Source: Carboxylicivirga sp. M1479 (GTDB lineage Bacteria > Bacteroidota > Bacteroidia > Bacteroidales > Marinilabiliaceae). Taken from it: a stretch of 64,000 nucleotides of DNA. Below are positions 8,442 to 16,479 of this stretch, one piece after another (position 1 is the first letter of the stretch; the number at the start of each line of letters is the position of its first letter). The DNA lies in NCBI RefSeq assembly GCF_007097485.1, contig NZ_VKDE01000008.1, positions 60,264-124,263 on the forward strand, in the 5' to 3' direction. A model generated the notes under the pieces. The model was not told the origin of the DNA, did no database searches, and saw only the letters and a list, made by a program, of their open reading frames with translations. The translations under genes and the position numbers were made by a program.

Positions 8442-9533
8442 TTAAAAACCAATTGCTAATTGAAGCCCTATTAATTCGTCTGTGTCAGAGTCCAAGTCAG
8501 AATTAATTTTTTCATTATTTACTTTATATGCCTCTGATTGACACAAATAGTAAATGAGACCAATGGATGATCTTTTGCGATTGTCAGCTCTTTCTTCTTC
8601 AAAGTCAATTTGATCGTAGCGAATTATTGATTCTACCTTTGTTAAAACAAATAAGCCTGCTTGTAAATAGAATCTTAGTTTATTATTTGTAATAATTTTA
8701 CCATCTGTAGTATAGTTGTCTTGTGTTGCCTTGGGTAACTCGCTACAGATACTATATTTGGATGCCGTATAATAAAATGATGCATCATAGATTTCTAAGT
8801 TCAATACATTGTCAGTTGTATGCCTTCCGGAGTAATAATGTAGTACTACATTGGGTCTTAAATTTCTAAGCCCTAGAGCACCGCCGAAGGTTTTAGTCGT
8901 ATTTCCACCTTTAGTGTCACGATCGTTGCCTCTCATGCCCCGAATGTTGTCTCCTGTTTCACCATGTAAACCATTGACAACATAGTTTGAATAATACGGT
9001 TTGATGTTATTTATCTTGACAGTACCTCTTAATTGAATACCAACCTCACCCCATGTCGATGGCGATATTTCACGATTTACCCATGCTCGGCTAACTGTTT
9101 TTGAGATGTACTCCCGGTATTTGTATTCGTTAAATACTCCTGCGGGAACAAGGAATTTATCTGTCCTAATAACAAAAGCATTCGAAAATTTATAATCTGC
9201 ATAGGCATATCTTAAAACAATATCTTTACCCGCATGTTCATATTCCAGTTGAGATTCAATGAAAATATATTCATTTAGTTGCGATGAGAAGAAAAGATTG
9301 AAATAATGGTTATTAAAGGTAGTAGCACCTTCTTTAGGAATGAAAAATTCATTAGTTATGAAACCGTTAAAATCTACAAAACTTACTTTTTTTGCCAGTT
9401 GACTACCAAATCCTCCTGTAATCTCTTGTGTATTCGTTTCCTTTGCAACAGAAATATTTGCAAAATCCATGATGTTTTGTGAATATAACGTGTAATAAGC
9501 TATTAAAAATACAAGTAAAAAGCTTAATCTCAT
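8442..9533 (-). CDS. Porin-like outer-membrane beta-barrel protein
   Basis: 363 residues with a signal peptide (cleavage near residue 19, LYSQ). The body alternates short aromatic-rich strands with polar turns: FINGFITNEFFIP-like, YFNLFFSSQLNEYIFIESQLEYE and LRYAYADYKFSNAFVIRTDKFLVPAG. That last motif resembles phosphate-selective-porin or carbohydrate-porin families used for outer-membrane diffusion channels. The C terminus is a typical barrel end (LIGLQLAIGF). It is first in an operon with a YfiR-family gene and a methyl-accepting protein. Substrate unknown. The family assignment is from fold-like texture, not from a diagnostic motif. Confidence 0.6.
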   Translation of the reverse strand: MRLSFLLVFLIAYYTLYSQNIMDFANISVAKETNTQEITGGFGSQLAKKVSFVDFNGFITNEFFIPKEGATTFNNHYFNLFFSSQLNEYIFIESQLEYEHAGKDIVLRYAYADYKFSNAFVIRTDKFLVPAGVFNEYKYREYISKTVSRAWVNREISPSTWGEVGIQLRGTVKINNIKPYYSNYVVNGLHGETGDNIRGMRGNDRDTKGGNTTKTFGGALGLRNLRPNVVLHYYSGRHTTDNVLNLEIYDASFYYTASKYSICSELPKATQDNYTTDGKIITNNKLRFYLQAGLFVLTKVESIIRYDQIDFEEERADNRKRSSIGLIYYLCQSEAYKVNNEKINSDLDSDTDELIGLQLAIGF

Positions 9534-9838
9534 ATAAGTGCCTTTTGATTAGATATTCGTAGGACGAAATTATGAGTAGCTCTTTAATCGTCAACCAGTA
9601 TATTACTAAATGTTCGAGTGTTAGGATTCTTAAATTTACATAGGTGTTTTACCTATTTTTTTTAAAAAGAGATTTAGTTTGACATGGTTTTAATTCGCCG
9701 ATGCTTGCCTCGTAATTGCGATTGTGAGGTGAGGTGAGTGGTGTAAGTTATTCTATTTGAGCCGTGTGTCAGGGCGTGCTCCAACGTAGTTAACTTAGTT
9801 ATCGGTCAATTTTAATAGATGTGAGGTAGCTACTCCTT
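9534..9838. other. Intergenic region: promoter area of the porin operon, 3' side of the GH3 gene
   Basis: No gene is visible. It contains the second copy of the YfiR-operon dyad (9626-9656). The rest, including a purine-rich GTGAGGTGAGGTGAGTGG stretch near 9725, has no recognised function. Confidence 0.4.
9626..9656 (-). promoter_or_regulatory. Second copy of the ATAGGT-N5-ACCTAT dyad
   Basis: ATTCTTAAAT at 9626-9635, then ATAGGT-GTTTT-ACCTAT at 9640-9656, about 106 bp before the porin-like gene start. It matches the element at 5045-5074 in order, dyad sequence and spacer length with one indel between the blocks. A candidate common operator or alternative promoter. Confidence 0.5.
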
Positions 9839-12412
9839 TTATTGAATCGATAATTGTACACTGTTTGTTGTATTGGAATCTAAGCCAATTAACACTTCGT
9901 AGTTGCCCGGAAAAAATACTTGCTCACCATTTTCGTTGATCAAATGTAATTCATCTTTTCCTAAACTGAATGTCACTGTTTTGCTTTCGCCTTGTTTTAA
10001 GTGAATTTTTTGAAATCCTTTGAGTGACTTGAGTGGAGCATTGTTTTGCAGGTTTTTAGTTTTGATATAAAGCTGAATCACCACATCACCATCGTAATTA
10101 CCAGTGTTTGTTACCTCAGCAGTAACGGTGTTAGAATCATCTGTACCCATTCGTTTTTTTGCCAAAATGGGTTTTTGAATATTAAAAGAGGAATAGGATA
10201 ATCCATATCCGAATGGATAAAGTACATCTTTGGTAAAATAGCGATAGGTCCGCTCTTTCATACTGTAATCTTCAAAATCAGGTAAGTTATCTACCGATTT
10301 ATAGTAGGTGAGAGGCAGGCATCCTGAAGGATTGTAATGACCAAATAGTATATCAGCAACAGCATCGCCACCAGCCTGACCAGGGTACCAAATATTTAAT
10401 ATGGCATCCAGGTTTTCCTGTTCCCAGTTAATTGACATGGCGCTTCCGGCTGTTAATAAAAAAATAACTGGTTTACCTGTGGCTTTTAATTCTTTCAACA
10501 AATCTTGTTGAGCCTTTGGCAAGAGTAAGTTGGTTCTGTCTCCTTTGTAGAAGCCATCTACATCAATTGGCATTTCTTCTCCTTCGAGCCTGGTCGATAT
10601 GCCCCCTACAAAGACGATCACATCAGATTGTTTCACCTTATCCATCATATAGTCTTTGCCTTTGACAGCTTCCCAGTTCCACCGTAGCTGAATAGACGAT
10701 ATCCATTCATTCGTACAATGATAGTCTAAACGAAAAGTATAGCTTTTATCCTTTTTAAACTGAACTGTTGGTGAATCTCCATTTTTGGTTTGTGCAAAAA
10801 GTTCATCGTTGATATATAATTGGTAATGCCCTCCAACTTCATCCACAGCCAAAGCATATTCACCATTTTCATCTGGATTAATTGTTCCTGTAAACCTGAT
10901 TGAGAAGTTTCCTGGCTTTAAACCAGGAATAGGTGCTGCACCGCCCCATTCAAAATCAATGTTTTCTATTTGATCAGTTTGAATAGGTGCTCCATCTAAT
11001 GTTGCATTATCGTAATATTCAGCCTTTATGCCACCTGTAAACTGTTGCGTAGGTATGATGTCAAAAATCTCTTGATCATCGGCAATGTTAACACCTTTAA
11101 AGTAATGAAGGTTGCTGCCTTTGGGTATTTTGTTCTGCATGCCTTCCAGAATAGTCGTTCTGTTGGATGGAACGCCAAAATAGTTGCCGAGTAAAAACTG
11201 ATTATCATTGGCATTAGGTCCGATTAAAACAATGGATTTTGGTTCATCATTAAAAGGTAATAACTGCTTATCATTCTTCAGCAATACCATTGACTCCTTA
11301 GCTGTTTGCAGTGCTAGTTGTTGATGCTCTTCTGATTCTAAATGTGTTTCATCGATGTGTGCGTAGGGCATTTGGTCAATAGGGTTGAATAATCCCAGTT
11401 TCATGCGGGCTAATAACAAGCGGCCTAATGCAGTGTCAATCTCTTTTTCTGTCAGAAGTCCTTGTTCAACAGCTTTAGTCAATGCATTGTAGGTGTTGCC
11501 ACAGTTTAGATCACAGCCATTTTTTACAGCAAGGGTAGCGGCTTCTTCAGCTGTCTCTGCAATCTTATGGTGTTTATAAATATCCGATACAGCACCACAG
11601 TCTGATACCACATAACCCTCAAAGCCCCATTGGTTTCTTAAAATATCGGTGAGTAATAATTGGCTTGCGGTTGCCGACTCTCCCAAATACCGATTGTAGG
11701 CCGACATGACAGAGTGTGCTTTTCCTTCTTTTACTGTTGCTTCAAAGGCTGGCAAATAGGTCTCCCACAGGTCTTTTTTATTGGTGTATGCATCAAAACT
11801 ATGTCTGTTATATTCAGGGCCACTATGCACCGCAAAGTGCTTGGGAGTGGCTATAACTTTATAATAGTCACTGTCATCACCCTGAAGTCCTTTAACAAAC
11901 GCAACACCCAACTGGGTTGTCAGGTAAGGATCCTCGCCATAGGTTTCTTGCCCTCTTCCCCAACGGGGATCTCTGAATATATTGATATTGGGTGTCCACA
12001 TTGTTAAGCCTTGGTAGCGGTTGCGCTGTCCTTTTTGTATGTTGTAGTTAAACTTAGCCCGCGCCTCATCTGAAATGACACCGGCCACTTCATGTATCAA
12101 GTCGGTATTCCAGGTGGCCGCCATTCCTATCGCTTGAGGAAAAGAGGTGGCTCGTCCGGCTCTGGCTACTCCATGCAGGCATTCATTCCACCAGTTGTAT
12201 TCTTCGATGCCCAATCGCTCAATGGCAGGCGATATATCCTGCATTTGCGATACCTTTTCAGTCAATGTTAAACGCTGTAATAAATCATCAACCCGTTGCT
12301 CATTACTCAGATTTGGATTCTGAAATGGGTATTGATCGTTTTGGCCTGATAGCTGAATTGCTATTGAGAGAGAAATTGCCATAACAACGAGCTTTAGAAT
12401 AGAAGCTTTCAT
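9839..12412 (-). CDS. Secreted GH3 beta-glucosidase/xylosidase with PA14 insert
   Basis: 857 residues with a signal peptide (cleavage near LSGQ, residue 24). The GH3 N-terminal barrel runs to about residue 330: YNWWNECLHGVAR, FPQAIGMAATWN, RDPRWGRGQETYGEDP and KHFAVHSGPE. The catalytic nucleophile Asp is in GYVVSDCGAV. The GH3 C-terminal domain is split by a PA14 module (about 440-570, IKAEYYDN...FSIRFTG...DEVGGHYQLYINDE) and resumes at VFVGGISTRLEGEEM, which carries the likely acid/base Glu. A fibronectin-III-like domain ends the protein. This layout is that of periplasmic xylan-type beta-xylosidases/beta-glucosidases; the exact sugar is not decidable. Its start codon is only 18 bp from an IS4-family insertion that has displaced the native upstream sequence. 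Confidence 0.9.
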   Translation of the reverse strand: MKASILKLVVMAISLSIAIQLSGQNDQYPFQNPNLSNEQRVDDLLQRLTLTEKVSQMQDISPAIERLGIEEYNWWNECLHGVARAGRATSFPQAIGMAATWNTDLIHEVAGVISDEARAKFNYNIQKGQRNRYQGLTMWTPNINIFRDPRWGRGQETYGEDPYLTTQLGVAFVKGLQGDDSDYYKVIATPKHFAVHSGPEYNRHSFDAYTNKKDLWETYLPAFEATVKEGKAHSVMSAYNRYLGESATASQLLLTDILRNQWGFEGYVVSDCGAVSDIYKHHKIAETAEEAATLAVKNGCDLNCGNTYNALTKAVEQGLLTEKEIDTALGRLLLARMKLGLFNPIDQMPYAHIDETHLESEEHQQLALQTAKESMVLLKNDKQLLPFNDEPKSIVLIGPNANDNQFLLGNYFGVPSNRTTILEGMQNKIPKGSNLHYFKGVNIADDQEIFDIIPTQQFTGGIKAEYYDNATLDGAPIQTDQIENIDFEWGGAAPIPGLKPGNFSIRFTGTINPDENGEYALAVDEVGGHYQLYINDELFAQTKNGDSPTVQFKKDKSYTFRLDYHCTNEWISSIQLRWNWEAVKGKDYMMDKVKQSDVIVFVGGISTRLEGEEMPIDVDGFYKGDRTNLLLPKAQQDLLKELKATGKPVIFLLTAGSAMSINWEQENLDAILNIWYPGQAGGDAVADILFGHYNPSGCLPLTYYKSVDNLPDFEDYSMKERTYRYFTKDVLYPFGYGLSYSSFNIQKPILAKKRMGTDDSNTVTAEVTNTGNYDGDVVIQLYIKTKNLQNNAPLKSLKGFQKIHLKQGESKTVTFSLGKDELHLINENGEQVFFPGNYEVLIGLDSNTTNSVQLSIQ

Positions 12413-12421
12413 AAATATTTG

Positions 12422-12430
12422 GTTTTAAAC
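12422..12430 (+). repeat. Left target-site duplication of the IS4 element (GTTTTAAAC)
   Basis: The 9-base GTTTTAAAC directly precedes the left end of the IS4-family element (CAATAGCGTCCTAAA). It recurs at 15262-15270 directly after the right end. A 9-bp duplication fits the family. Confidence 0.8.
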
Positions 12431-13508
12431 CAATAGCGTCCTAAATGATTAAAAACGAGAGAAAGAATTTAAGTATCTCAAAGTATCTTTGAGTTGCACA
12501 ACAAAAACAACTTTCTCTCATGACAAATTTAAATTTATTCTCCCAAATCATATCAAAACTGGATCGTACAAGTTTCAAAAAAATTGTTTCAGAAAAGTTA
12601 ACCGATAAGCATCAAAACGGATATGACAGCTGGACTCATTTAGTGTCGATGCTATTTTGTCAATTTGCAAAAAGTCAATCGGTCCGTGATATTAGTAATG
12701 GTTTACGTTCCGCCACAGGTAATCTAAATCACCTGGGTATACAAAGAGCCCCTTCTAAATCAACAGTTAGTTATCAAAACAAAAATAGAGACTGGACTTT
12801 ATTTCGCGATTACTATTATCAATTACTTTCTCGTATAGGACAGCAAACCGGGTTTAAGCAACGGAAATTCAGAATCAAATCAAAAATATTCCTTCTGGAT
12901 TCTTCCACAATTAGTCTTTGTTTTAAGCTTATTTGACTGGGCTAAATACAAGACTTCCAAAGGTGCTGTGAAAATGCATACACTACTTGATTATGACGGA
13001 AACTTGCCCGCCTACGTAAATATAACTGATGGTAAAACAGCGGATAATAAAGGTGCATATGACGTACCGTTACTAAAAGGCAGTGTAATTGTTGCAGATC
13101 GTTTTTATAATGATTTTTCATTACTCAATGTTTGGGACAGCAAAGGCGTCTACTTTGTCGTTAGACATAAAGACAATATCCAGTTTCGGACAATAAAAGA
13201 GAATGAACTACCAGAGAACAGACATATGAACATCCTTAAAGATGAGATTATTGAACTCACTGGAAAGACGTCCAAAAAGAAGTATCCGAAGAAACTCAGA
13301 AGAGTCGCCATCTGGAATGAAGAGAACAAGCAAGTAATTGAAGTAATCACGAATCAGATGTTGTGGACAGCAAACACTATAAGTGAACTATACAAAAGCA
13401 GGTGGCAGATAGAAATATTTTTTAGAGAAATAAAACAGCTGCTCCATATTAAATCTTTTATCGGAACGAGTGAAAATGCTGTGATGATTCAGATATGGAC
13501 AGCACTAA

Positions 13509-14997
13509 TTCTACTTTACCACTTTTCATCTTTTGAATAACAGTAGTTTATATCTTTCTGCCTCTTACGATGCCGTTGCATGATCTGGTCAATTAACCTG
13601 TCTTCAGTCATCTCTTTGTAGAACTTAAATACCAGAAAGTCCATAATGTCTCGTGCCGACAATAAAGGGATATCGTCTTTCCATTGAAGCTTTTCTTTTA
13701 GCATAAAGCTACCTATTAGCATATTGAGTGCGACCTGGTGATGCCATGACAGCCACTTCCTGGTTTGAAATTGATCAAGGCCAATTATTTGCTTCTGCTC
13801 TTTGAAATTGTGTTCTATAAAAAAGCGTTGTGCCTGCATCTGAGCCAGTGATTTCTCTGTATACAGTGCAAGAGTGGCATTTGTAAATGAGTACTTTATT
13901 TCTTCTCCCTCTTTGGTTTGTCGTTTTGAAATGACCAAAAGGCGCTCCTCTACGGAGTTAATGTTTTTATCCCAGATGTAAACCTTTTGATAATGAAACA
14001 GTCCTTTTAGTATGCCTTTTGCCGAATGTCTGATTTTTATCTTCTGCCAATCTGAGGCTGCAAGCGATTTCAGATACTCTTTAACCTTAATCGATTCAGT
14101 GCTGGCTTTCAGCTGTTTGGGAGCAGGTCTTTTCTTGCTTTTTCGTTCAGGCAAGTACAACTCCGGTTTCTCAAGGTAGACTTGCTGGGTTGAATGGATA
14201 TCAAACATGTATATGCAACCTAACGAATTGGCGCCACGGGCAAGAGCTATATCGTTTCCATACAAACCGCCTCCTCCGACATAGTCAAACTTGACACCCA
14301 TTGACAATTGGTGCTTAATGATGTCCAACGCCAGCTCTGGTTTAGTTTTAAATACTTGTTCTTCATGAGGTATCCCCGCTTCCTGGCAGCGGGCCCTATC
14401 ACTAATCCAGGCTTTTGGAAGATAAAGCCTGGTGTCAACTAAGGCAGCGTACTTCTTATTACACAAACAACCAAAAACTGCTACCTGAGAGTTGGCTGTT
14501 TTACCCACATTTCCACAATATTGGTGTGCTACACCTACACTTTTTGTCCCTTTTTTCACCCAACCACTTTCATCAATTAACAAACCAGTAAGTGTATCAT
14601 GTGGCATCATGTCACTAACTTTCATGGATACCTGGTCAATTACAGCTCTGGCATCCCAAGTGGATTCACTTATAAAGTGCTGTAATTTATGATAGTCCGT
14701 ATCTAAAGTTTCACTGATACGCTCAATGTTATTTAAGTCGCTAAGGACTATGCCTTCCACGTATTGTTGTGCTTTATCAAAATTGTCTTTGGTCCTGGTG
14801 CGAAAAGATTGATGAAATTTATGAAGGTAAGAACACAGTCGCTCTGAGAGTTGATGAAGTGTTTTACCATAATTTTGTCGGTTGTTTAGATGACTATTTC
14901 GTTACCCATAGCTTTCGTTGTTTCACACCCCTAAGATACTAAATATCTATATCTTAGCCTAATTAAAAGCTTTCTCTTTTAATCTGTTAAAGTAGAA
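13509..14997 (-). mobile_element. IS701-family insertion sequence
   Basis: It begins TTCTACTTTACCA and ends with the inverse of TTCTACTTTAACA, and is bounded by a perfect 4-bp duplication CTAA (13505-13508 and 14998-15001). A CTAA duplication agrees with the YTAR target known for IS701. Removing the element and one CTAA restores the reading frame of the IS4 transposase across the junction (ALI-TILVLKA). That is direct proof that it inserted into the older element. Length 1489 bp. Confidence 0.9.
13516..14760 (-). CDS. IS701-family DDE transposase
   Basis: 414 residues from a GTG at 14758-14760. Catalytic-core landmarks are TGLLIDESGWVKKGTKSVGVA (first Asp), FDYVGGGGLYGND (second Asp region) and the C-terminal RFFIEHNFKEQKQIIGLDQFQTRKW (Glu). 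The frame stays open upstream to about 14905 and encodes recognisable family sequence (LHQLSERLCSYLHKFHQSF), but no ATG is found in it. An ATG (MGNEIV) lies in another frame just upstream, so the N terminus may be frameshifted or start at a rare codon. Activity is therefore uncertain. Confidence 0.8.
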   Translation of the reverse strand: MEGIVLSDLNNIERISETLDTDYHKLQHFISESTWDARAVIDQVSMKVSDMMPHDTLTGLLIDESGWVKKGTKSVGVAHQYCGNVGKTANSQVAVFGCLCNKKYAALVDTRLYLPKAWISDRARCQEAGIPHEEQVFKTKPELALDIIKHQLSMGVKFDYVGGGGLYGNDIALARGANSLGCIYMFDIHSTQQVYLEKPELYLPERKSKKRPAPKQLKASTESIKVKEYLKSLAASDWQKIKIRHSAKGILKGLFHYQKVYIWDKNINSVEERLLVISKRQTKEGEEIKYSFTNATLALYTEKSLAQMQAQRFFIEHNFKEQKQIIGLDQFQTRKWLSWHHQVALNMLIGSFMLKEKLQWKDDIPLLSARDIMDFLVFKFYKEMTEDRLIDQIMQRHRKRQKDINYCYSKDEKW

Positions 14998-15261
14998 CTA
15001 ATTACAATTCTAGTCCTAAAAGCCCTTAAAGAAATTTCTAAATATGGCTGGCAATTATCCAATTTGGTGGCTTTTATTAGGCTTAATCTTTTCGTGAAAA
15101 TAGATCTCCAAAAATGGCTTGATAAACCCTTTGATGAACCAATATCGAGAGTGGAAATTGTAAAACAAGGGGTTCTTTTTTGAAATATCCTCAAAATAGA
15201 TCTCAAATATTGAATTCTAGGTTCAATTTAAGGCTTAAGTAAATCGTTTAGGACAGGATTG

Positions 15262-15270
15262 GTTTTAAAC
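15262..15270 (+). repeat. Right target-site duplication of the IS4 element
   Basis: GTTTTAAAC, identical to the copy at 12422-12430, marks where the original sequence upstream of the GH3 gene continues. Confidence 0.8.
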
Positions 15271-15424
15271 AACTATAGTTTTGTAAAATAGATAAATTAT
15301 TTCACAAAACAGTTGTAGGATCAGCTGTGCTGAAGTTGTTTAAGTATCCAAATTTGACAAACGATCATCCCTATTGTAGATTATAGCCCTTGAAAAGAAG
15401 TGGTATTCATTAAAAAATGGGAAG

Positions 15425-16321
15425 ATGAAAACAATTACAATAGTATTGTTAATGCTGATATCGCCAGCTATTATGGCGCAGCTAAGTAAAGACGAGGCAG
15501 CGATTAAGCAAGTGATTGAAAGCGAAACCATGTATTTTATGCAACGTGATTTTGATAAATGGCAAAGCACCTGGATGCACTCTCCAATAATTTATTGGGC
15601 GGTGGTGATACCCAATCAGTACATGGAGCATACTTCGTGGGAATCCTTAAGCGCAATGGTGAAAGAAGAATTTAAGAGCAATCCACAAGCCATTACCGAA
15701 TACCCAGAGAAGGGTGATTATAGATTTCATGTGGGTAAAAACTCAGCACTTGTTACTTTTAAAGAAGGAGATGATTCTGGGACACGAATGATGATCAAGG
15801 ATGGTAAGGATTGGAAAATTATACAAATGACAGTTGTGAAAAAGGCGGAATTTAAAAAGGAAGGTACGATGGGGCTTCTCAAATGGGCACTTGGTACTTG
15901 GAATATGGATGCTTCCCAATCAACTGTAGATATGCCATGGGCCGATTCGGTAGCGAAGCAAACCTGTCATTTTATAAAAACAGCAACGGGTTTTAAAATC
16001 AAGTCTGTTTTTACCAATAATCATGGTGATGGTCAATGGCATATGTGGGAAGTAAAGGAGCTCAATGTCGATCAGAATAATAATTTCTTGCCTGTATTTA
16101 TAAAAGCTGGTGGTGGCAATTGGTTGGATGCAGCCATTGGGAGAGCTGCCTTTAAAGATGGAAAGCTGCACATTAGTTATCGCATTGTAGATAAACCTGA
16201 TTGGGAAGCTCGAAAAGAGGTTTATACTTTTGATAATAAAGGAAGTATTACACTGGAAGGAACTTTCTTTGGAGAAAAAGGTGAAAAGGATAATACATAT
16301 AAATATGTGTTTAGGAGGTAG
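15425..16321 (+). CDS. Secreted protein with SnoaL/DUF4440-like N terminus
   Basis: 298 residues with a signal peptide (cleavage after IMAQ, residue 19). Residues 20-140 look like an NTF2/SnoaL-type cone fold: KDEAAIKQVIESETMYFMQRDFDKW, a tryptophan-rich middle, then DGKDWKIIQMTVV. That last motif ends many DUF4440-like proteins. The C-terminal half (GTWNMDASQSTVD...YTFDNKGSITLEGTFFGEKG) looks like a lipocalin-type or DUF1579-type barrel but no motif is decisive. The gene stands alone between the IS4 element and the oxidase locus. Function unknown. Confidence 0.7.
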   Translation: MKTITIVLLMLISPAIMAQLSKDEAAIKQVIESETMYFMQRDFDKWQSTWMHSPIIYWAVVIPNQYMEHTSWESLSAMVKEEFKSNPQAITEYPEKGDYRFHVGKNSALVTFKEGDDSGTRMMIKDGKDWKIIQMTVVKKAEFKKEGTMGLLKWALGTWNMDASQSTVDMPWADSVAKQTCHFIKTATGFKIKSVFTNNHGDGQWHMWEVKELNVDQNNNFLPVFIKAGGGNWLDAAIGRAAFKDGKLHISYRIVDKPDWEARKEVYTFDNKGSITLEGTFFGEKGEKDNTYKYVFRR

Positions 16322-16367
16322 GTGTTGGAATGTAAGTAGTAATGTTAAGTAGTTTATAAAATGAAAC

Positions 16368-16402
16368 ACCTGATGGGTATTGCAGACCTGTCAGGTTTTT
16401 TT
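16368..16402 (+). terminator. Terminator after the SnoaL-like gene
   Basis: ACCTGA pairs with TCAGGT across a 17-base loop (inner pairing GGT/ACC possible), followed by seven T. It lies 47 bp after the stop codon at 16321. Confidence 0.55.
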
Positions 16403-16479
16403 AGTTTTTAAAGGAATAAGCTTAAACAAATTCCCCTCTTTTCTTTTTATATTACCAAACTCACATAACATACACCTCC

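Larger units (their letters stand above)
12520..15183 (+). pseudogene. IS4-family transposase, frameshifted and split
   Basis: Part one (from ATG 12520) carries the DUF4372-like N terminus (SWTHLVSMLFCQFAKSQSVRDI) and the first catalytic Asp region FLLDSSTI. The frame breaks at about 12931, where one extra A separates LCFKL from FDWAKYKTSKGAVKMHTLL. Part two continues through VIVADRFYNDF and the YREK-like region SRWQIEIFFREIKQLL up to IWTALI at 13508. There the IS701 element interrupts it. The C terminus resumes at 15002 as TILVLKALKEISKYGWQLS and RLNLFVKIDLQKWLDKPF, stopping at 15181-15183. Both lesions make it inactive unless the frameshift is a sequencing error. Confidence 0.85.
12431..15261 (+). 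mobile_element. IS4-family insertion sequence, interrupted by an IS701 element
   Basis: The ends are inverted repeats: CAATAGCGTCCTAAATGATT at the left and, read inwards, CAATCCTGTCCTAAACGATT at the right. They are flanked by the perfect 9-bp duplication GTTTTAAAC. Subtracting the inner 1489-bp IS701 element and its 4-bp duplication leaves 1338 bp, the usual size for this family. The transposase gene inside is broken by the inner insertion and by a frameshift. The element sits just upstream of the GH3 gene start. Confidence 0.85.

Noticed and set aside
12520..13540. Two independent short genes in the IS4 element
   Set aside because: They are parts of one transposase split by a one-base frameshift at about 12931, and the C terminus lies beyond the IS701 insertion.
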